Part shown: positions 6,484 to 10,519 of the stretch, in pieces
Position numbering within the stretch: the first letter of the stretch is position 1
Layout: the number at the start of each line of letters is the position of its first letter
DNA from: Dunaliella salina
Lineage: Eukaryota; Chlorophyta; Chlorophyceae; Chlamydomonadales; Dunaliellaceae
Direction of reading: 5' to 3'
Assembly (NCBI GenBank): GCA_002284615.2
Contig: MU069687.1
Coordinates: 260,508-271,026, forward strand
Length of the DNA: 10,519 bases
The notes under the pieces: model-generated
The model's input: only the letters and a program-made list of their open reading frames with translations
Database searches by the model: none
Told to the model about the DNA's origin: nothing
Position numbers and translations under genes: made by a program

Positions 6484-6617
6484 GGAATAAGAAAAGAAAA
6501 GAAAAGAAAAACTACGTAGGCAGAGAAACTCTCCCTACACCAATTAAGGACAAGGAGACACATTGGCTCAAAAAAGAGCCATGTGCCCCCTCCACCACAA
6601 GGTATGAAATAGAGATG
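6484..6617 (-). repeat. L1 3' UTR with stem-loop and (TTTTC)n tail
   Basis: This is the non-coding 3' end of the main L1 copy. CACAT (6559-6563) with GGCTC (6565-6569) pairs with GAGCC (6576-6580) and ATGTG (6581-6585), giving a 10-bp stem with one bulge and a six-base A-rich loop. The copy at 8309-8439 keeps the GGCTC/GAGCC stem (8390-8394, 8399-8403). The UTR ends CTGCCTACGTAGTTTTTC followed by TTTTC repeats. In LINEs such 3' structures are recognised by the element's own reverse transcriptase. Confidence 0.65.
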
Positions 6618-7645
6618 CTAATGTGGATCTGGAGGGTTACTAGAAGCACCTGGCTCTAGAGCCTGGCTGTGGGAAATATTCTTATTTTCAATCGCACGGC
6701 GTGTGGTGACTAGTTCGTGGGCATTTTGAACAGAACGGGCATGAAGTGTTGAGCAAGCTTTGTGGCACGTTGGTGATCCAATCCTAGTTGTTTGAATTGC
6801 TTTAGGGTATGCTCAGTGTAAATAGTTCCACCTACGCCCAGGAGAATAGGGTGAATTGTAACAGCGTTAGCGTTAATAAGTTTACAAAGGTCTGCGTGCT
6901 GCTGCTTTGCCGCGTTCAACTAATGCACTGGCCTTGTGTCTTCACAGAACTTAATTCCTATTAGGTGCACGTGGCGTTCATTCGCATAAAGTTCATGGGG
7001 TTGTCTCATGCGGCTAGTTCTGGTGGTCCTCCGTGAGGAGCTGCGCAAAGCGTGCTGGGAATGGGTAGGAGAAACATCGTTAGAAGTATGTTTGGCATTA
7101 AAAGGGGTGATCAAAACAGCATCTGGTCGACTGGAGTTGAGTCTTTTCCTCTCTGGAAGGTTACGAGGGAAGAAGTAAGCAGGTAAAGTTCTGTTTGAGG
7201 CATGTGTAGGGAGTTGGAGGTTGTGTTAAGCAAGCTTAAAATTGCTTCCTATGTCTGTGTAGACCAGGCCTGCCCCTACAGGGCATTTGCTGAGGGCTTA
7301 TGTAATCATTCTGCCTGCAATGTTATGGCGTTCAGTTCTCTTGTTGGAGATCTCCAATATCATCTAGATGATATGATTTTGGCAGCCTGAGAGCATGTGC
7401 AGCGCGCTGTCCAGATGATGGCAGCCTGAGAGGGGGCAAGATGGATCAGTTAACTTTTTGAATCGTACTGCATGTCTTTGGTTGTAGAGGGTGCCTGTGC
7501 GGTACTGCAGGATGGTACGCTTCATGGGTACAGAGATGTTGGGCATATTTCTGAAGGCATTGCTGTTTTTTTATCTACTTGCAGTACTAAGTTTTGATAA
7601 TAAGAGTAGTAACCTGTTTTGGCATTAGCATATCCAAGCTTGTGT
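6618..7645 (-). pseudogene. L1 ORF C-terminal part: zinc motif and PD-(D/E)XK endonuclease region
   Basis: In order on the minus strand: a segment PNLQDALKSQMH then TGYYSYYQ (about 7670-7580); a frameshift near 7550; YRTGTLYNQRHAVRFKK; and a Cys-x4-Cys-x7-His-x4-Cys motif (CPLSGC...H...C, 7438-7384) with the spacing seen beside restriction-like endonucleases of R2-type LINEs. SRPDAVLITP follows (PD at 7121-7126), and then HVHLIGIKFCEDTRP, where the expected Glu of E-x-K is Gly (GGA, 6956-6958) while Lys (6950-6952) is kept. The ORF end is a basic helix finishing NPPDPH before TAG at 6618-6620. Stops lie at 7298-7300, 7226-7228 and 6920-6922, with a one-base loss near 6750. In a live element this part would nick target DNA to prime reverse transcription; here it is dead. 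Confidence 0.7.
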
Positions 7646-8306
7646 TTAGAATGCATTTGGGATTTGAGAGCATCTTGGAGATTGGGGAGATTGGTGAGCT
7701 TGTGGGTGGGTGGTGGACCCATAGATGTGCCTGCAGCATGTACTCTTTCTTCCTTGGCTAACCAGAACATACTTGTAAATGGATTTCCACCAGGACCTGC
7801 ACCAGGGATCTCGGTGTCTGCCACAGTCCTGTGCTTGCTTTGCCTGATACTTTGCAATGGCATCTGCACATTCATTTCCAGCAATGCCAGCATGGGACTT
7901 CACTTTGTAAATTCGAATTTTGGTATGGAAGTCTCTGATGAGGGTTGAAATCATTTTAAAGCGTCTCCTTGGATATGCCTCAGATGTCCTTCAAGATTAG
8001 AGAAGCTGTTTACGTATTTAATTGAAAGAGGTGAGGCTGTCTGTTGCAATATCTGCATATTTGGTGATGATAGCAGCAGCAATTGCTGCTAATTCAGCTC
8101 TAGTGATGGTTTTAGTATAATCCCGGCACCGTTTGGTTTTACAAAATTCTTCTTGTCAGTGGACGGGCAGTAGACGCCTGCTCCAATTTCTTGCTTACCG
8201 TTATGGACAAGGCAGCTGCCATCTGCGTTTGCCCATGTCCTCCAGTCAGCAACTTTAAGAGTTAAGAGAGTACTGGATTGGCTGGGCACCAAGTCTGTAC
8301 CTTGGA
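7646..8306 (-). pseudogene. L1 RNase H domain (broken)
   Basis: All four acidic positions expected in an RNase H fold can be found on the minus strand: Asp in ANADGSC (8221-8223), Glu in TRAELAAI (8093-8095), Asp in IATDSL (8039-8041) and Asp in GNECADAIAK (7862-7864). KVKSHAGIAGNECAD is the classic LINE/LTR RNase H signature with its histidine. The domain is spread over three frames: a frameshift near 8100, a TAA plus further frame changes between 8015 and 7950, and another change after 7830 leading into PGAGPGGNPF. In an active element it would remove the RNA strand after reverse transcription. Its upstream edge at 8305-8308 abuts the tail of the inserted L1 copy, and its frame matches the PCIF1-like part beyond that insert. 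Confidence 0.8.
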
Positions 8307-8308
8307 TA

Positions 8309-8670
8309 AGAAAAGAAAAGAAAAGAAAAGAAAAACTACGTAGGCAGAGAAACATCTCCCTACATCAATTAAGGGAGAGGAGACACATTGGCTCAGAAGA
8401 GCCGTGAGTCCCCTCCACCACAATACAAGTCTAAAAAGGCTAGTGAGGATCTGGAGGGTTTCTAGAAGCACTAGGCTCTAGAACTTGGCTGTGAGAGGTG
8501 ATCTTGTTTTCAATTGCACGTCTTGTGGTAACCAGTTTATGGGCATACTGAACAGAATGGGCATGAAGATTTTGAGCAAGCTTAAGAGCACTTTGGTGAT
8601 CCAGACCTAGCTGTTTGAGCTGGCTAAGGGTATGCTCTGTATAACAAGTTCCACCAACACCAAGGAGATA
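8309..8670 (-). mobile_element. LINE L1, short 5'-truncated copy inserted into the main copy
   Basis: This insert consists of a (TTTTC)n tail (plus-strand AAAAG repeats 8309-8335), a 3' UTR with the GGCTC/GAGCC stem, a TAG at 8440-8442, and the last 75 or so codons of the L1 ORF (LLGVGGTCYTEHTL to NPPDPH). It begins abruptly at about 8668. GATA flanks it at 8305-8308 and 8667-8670, a possible 4-bp target-site duplication. Removing 362 bases (8309-8670) joins two halves of the older ORF in frame, giving good evidence of a real insertion event after the main copy had landed. Its UTR closely resembles that of the main copy. Confidence 0.75.
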
Positions 8671-9610
8671 CTTATGTGTGAATTTCTAGGCTGCTTTGAC
8701 ACGTGTTGTTTGTCAAATGGGAGGTCTTCTAGTTTATTAAAACCTGGCATGTGGGCATGCATGGGATTTAGGACAGGTAGGCTGCTGACACTCTCAAGCT
8801 TCCACTCTGTAGCTTCTTTCAAATCTCCTTTCAGGCCCTGTAGCCAGTCTCTGTTATTAAGATGGAATCGAGCTGCAGTGTTCCAAACAGCATAGATGCG
8901 AAGGTCCCAGGTATGCTTAGGTAAAGGTACCTTTTGGTTAGGGCAGGATTGAGGGGCACTGTAGCTAAGTTTTTTGCAAGGTACGGTTCCAAGTTCGTAA
9001 CAGAGGTGGGGGTAGGCATTGAAAAGTTTGGAGTAGGGGCTGGATATCATGTTTTTATTCCAAGCTGGAAGGAACATGAATGTAGCAGTGGCCTCTGTGT
9101 TGAGAATGGCAGAGTAAATGGCATGTTGCAAAGCTTGGGTCATGATTCCCTCGTCATAAATGGGATGGCAGACTGAGAAGCCTGAGAGTTTGGGTGAGAA
9201 GGCAGTATGCATGGCACCAAAAAGAGTGTCTCGGGAGTCCGCACTCCAGTAATCCTGGTATTGTGGGTTGTGGTCTAATAGGGAGGGCATTTTTCCTTGG
9301 GTTACTAAAGCCCATTTCTGAAGGGCGTGATGAATGTGAGATGGAAGGGCTCGTGAAAAAGAGCCTTTGATCTTTTTGCTAGAGTACTTTCTTTCAAGCA
9401 TGGATTTGCGGGAAAGGAGTCCTTGCAGCTCAGTAGCAAAGTTGCCTGGAGCTGGTGTCATTTTCTTGTGCATGCCAGCAAGCTTGGCCCCATAAAAAGC
9501 CCTGTAAAGGATTTGGAAGCGGTTTGGCAATATCATACCAACACATTTGCCTTGCGTATTGTATATGCAAGCCATGTGCGCCGTGTATATTTCTGGGAGA
9601 ATGAGGGGGG
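8671..9610 (-). pseudogene. L1 ORF fragment with PCIF1-like methyltransferase-type domain
   Basis: About 310 residues are open without a stop. IYTAHMACIYNTQGKCVGM starts the recognisable part near 9602. Next come LLSRKSMLERKYSSKKIK, WALVTQGKM, and then WSADSRDTLFGA and GFSVCHPIYDE (CHPIYD at 9153-9170), followed by ATATFMFLP and HTWDLRIYAVWN. The block from DTLFGA through FMFLP resembles the PCIF1 WW-domain/cap-adenosine methyltransferase family. There the catalytic tetrapeptide is NPPF in a CNPPFDE context; here it is HPIY, so enzymatic activity is doubtful. A divergent copy at 9950-10449 keeps CHPxYD(D/E). The open frame continues above 9690 only through tRNA-like sequence, so those residues are not counted. 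The frame ends at the younger L1 insert and continues in RNase H beyond it. The PCIF1 assignment comes from recalled family patterns and is moderate in confidence. Confidence 0.6.
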
Positions 9611-9633
9611 ATGGAGTAGGAGGGGAATGGCTG

Positions 9634-9634
9634 N
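9634..9634. other. Undetermined base (N)
   Basis: A single N lies in a purine-rich stretch within the probable 5' part of the main L1 copy. It affects one codon only. Confidence 0.99.
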
Positions 9635-9699
9635 GGGATCCTGTGTCTGATGGGGTTAAGGGGTTACCCCTGAAACTTCCGGGACTGGATTTCTTTGGA

Positions 9700-9770
9700 C
9701 TCTCGATTGTAGCCTCACGGGTGAAACGCGGCCCTAGTGAACGCGGGAGGTCCGGGGTTCGATCCCAGGT
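9700..9770 (+). repeat. tRNA-like segment with A and B boxes (possible SINE head)
   Basis: TAGCCTCACGG at 9710-9720 resembles a pol III A box, and GGTTCGATCC at 9756-9765 is a good B box within a T-arm-like stem (CCGGG/CCCAG with one mismatch). The spacing suits a tRNA. The acceptor stem cannot be formed from the flanks, so I do not call a functional tRNA. Downstream, CCTTCCCTCAATCAATGC (9802-9819) weakly recalls the SINE 3' core, and a pyrimidine run ACTTTTTCC occurs at 9850-9858, so a decayed plus-oriented SINE of about 150 bp is possible. Confidence 0.45.
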
Positions 9771-9949
9771 ACCGGTGAGGATTTGCCTTGAGCAAGTGGG
9801 TCCTTCCCTCAATCAATGCTATCGGACAGTGTCTAATTGCATAGCTCTTACTTTTTCCTGATAGTGCTGGATGAGGGGGTTGCTGGTCCGTGTACTTCAG
9901 AGGAATAAGGTAGGTCCGGGGTTGTTGGAATGTTAAACTGAGGAAAGTT

Positions 9950-10448
9950 TGACAAAGACTCGTTGTCAGGGTAGGAAGTGAACTGGCGCATGTATCCTTT
10001 CTTTATCCATCTGGCTGCCCAGTGGGGAGGAGCGTAAAGGCAGCAGTTGGGGTAATCGTGCCAGCGATTGAATACAGGGCATGCTTGACTAGGTGGTAGA
10101 TGAATTCGTCATCATAGGCAGGGTGGCAAGAAAAGAACCCTGTAACTTTGGTTCCAAACATATCAGTGTTGGCCCCAAAAACTCTGTCTCGAGCAGAAGG
10201 GCTCCAGTCTGCCTTGAAGTGGGTGTCATACTTAAGGGGGCTGGCAAGTTTTTCTTGGGTAACCACCACAAAAGGGCTCTGAGAAAGTAAACCAGTAAGC
10301 ACAAAAAGTTGGATTCCATTATTTTTTTGGTTGCCTTTTCGAAGGTGTAAAGTGTACCTGTGTGTAGGAGGCCCATAATTTCTGTTGCTTCATCTTCATC
10401 TTGAACAGTGGGCTCAATGAAGGCGTGGAGACCAGCTTGCCTAGCCAC

Positions 10449-10449
<1 letters not shown>
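9950..10449 (-). pseudogene. Divergent L1-type ORF fragment with PCIF1-like domain
   Basis: The minus strand begins at the microsatellite with ARQAGLHAFIEPTV, then MGLLHTG and ATKKIMESNF. A frame change follows, then VVVTQEKLASPLKYD and WSPSARDRVFGANTDMFG, TGFFSCHPAYDDE (CHPAYD at 10111-10128) and AAFTLLP. After another one-base shift comes GYMRQFTSYPD near 9980. Block for block this parallels the main copy (WALVTQGKM, WSADSRDTLFGA, CHPIYDE, FMFLP) but with low identity, so it is a different subfamily. The CHPxYD(D/E) core is conserved between the two, while neither has the NPPF of active cap methyltransferases. It is truncated at both ends and frameshifted. Confidence 0.55.

Positions 10450-10450
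<1 letters not shown>

Positions 10451-10519
<69 letters not shown>
10451..10519. repeat. (TG)n dinucleotide microsatellite at the window end
   Basis: Sixty-nine bases of uninterrupted TG repeat extend to the window edge. The repeat directly abuts the first recognisable codons of the divergent L1 fragment. Confidence 0.97.

Larger units (their letters stand above)
6484..9690 (-). mobile_element. LINE family L1, main copy, 5'-truncated and interrupted by a younger L1 end
   Basis: Read on the minus strand, the element runs from an uncertain 5' boundary (9610-9700) to a (TTTTC)n-like tail (plus-strand AAAAG repeats 6488-6511). Its ORF encodes a PCIF1-like domain (about 9600-8671), RNase H (8260-7840), a zinc motif (7438-7384), a PD-(D/E)XK region (7126-6950) and a conserved C-terminus stopping at 6618-6620. 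It is split at 8309-8670 by a second L1 3' end; without that insert the frame is continuous across the junction. Several frameshifts and at least four internal stops make it non-autonomous. No reverse transcriptase is included, so roughly the upstream half or more of the element is missing. RNase H together with a restriction-like endonuclease recalls the algal Dualen/RandI LINEs, but that placement is an inference. Confidence 0.75.

Noticed and set aside
6484..9690. Reverse transcriptase domain of the LINEs
   Set aside because: No Y/F-x-D-D type motif or other RT block was recognised in any frame. The fragments all appear to lack this part.
9700..9770. Functional tRNA gene
   Set aside because: A and B boxes are present, but the flanks cannot form an acceptor stem, so only a tRNA-like segment is reported.
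1..10519. CRISPR array, bacterial operon, rRNA or prophage
   Set aside because: There are no regularly spaced repeats, no ribosome-binding-site-led gene series and no rRNA-like sequence. The content is eukaryotic repeats.

Overview
The window looks like a nuclear contig from a eukaryote, most likely an alga. Green lineage is my best guess, from a GC-rich exon with alanine/serine-rich coding, a possible TGTAA poly(A) signal, and the type of retroelements present; this assignment is an inference. Both window ends stop inside dinucleotide microsatellites, (AC)n at 1-40 and (TG)n at 10451-10519. There is one undetermined base at 9634. No bacterial-type operon, rRNA gene, intact tRNA gene or CRISPR array was seen.

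Left edge (43-811, plus strand): the probable 3'-terminal exon of an unrecognised GC-rich host gene. It enters through a (CA)n-AG splice acceptor and may contain an in-frame 111-nt intron. From about 830 onward the composition drops to AT-balanced, and the rest of the window is a graveyard of retroelements with no other convincing host gene.

Two LINE-like families occur, and every fragment lies on the minus strand. Family L1 (my label) encodes, in order, a PCIF1-like methyltransferase-type domain, an RNase H domain, a C-x4-C-x7-H-x4-C zinc motif, a PD-(D/E)XK restriction-like endonuclease region, a conserved C-terminus ending NPPDPH, a short 3' UTR with a stem-loop, and a (TTTTC)n tail. The main copy runs from roughly 9690 down to 6484 and is broken by frameshifts and stops. 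It is interrupted at 8309-8670 by a second, 5'-truncated L1 3' end; removing that insert restores the reading frame exactly. Further L1 pieces lie at 3071-3612, 5600-5700 and 9950-10449, the last from a divergent subfamily. Family L2 (my label) is represented by four C-terminal relics with a C-x2-C...H zinc motif, at 1190-1608, 2392-2702, 2715-3000 and 3980-4124. I saw no reverse transcriptase motif: all copies are 5'-truncated.

Short SINE-like repeats are scattered among these in both orientations (1799-1960, 2100-2192, 2193-2355, 3007-3070, 3621-3800, 4285-4443, 5105-5192, 5377-5545, 6183-6315). Some carry tRNA-like pol III boxes. Their 3' ends (GCTTGCGTAGACTTTTC-type) match the 3' end of L1, which suggests that L1 machinery mobilised them. 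A cluster of a roughly 21-bp motif, including a perfect 28-bp inverted repeat (4664-4691 with 4874-4901), suggests a small DNA-transposon remnant. Next to it is a possible relic of a Fanzor/TnpB-type nuclease C-terminus (4925-5062).

The part most worth following up is the L1 architecture: a methyltransferase-like domain combined with RNase H and a restriction-like endonuclease, plus a SINE family sharing its tail.
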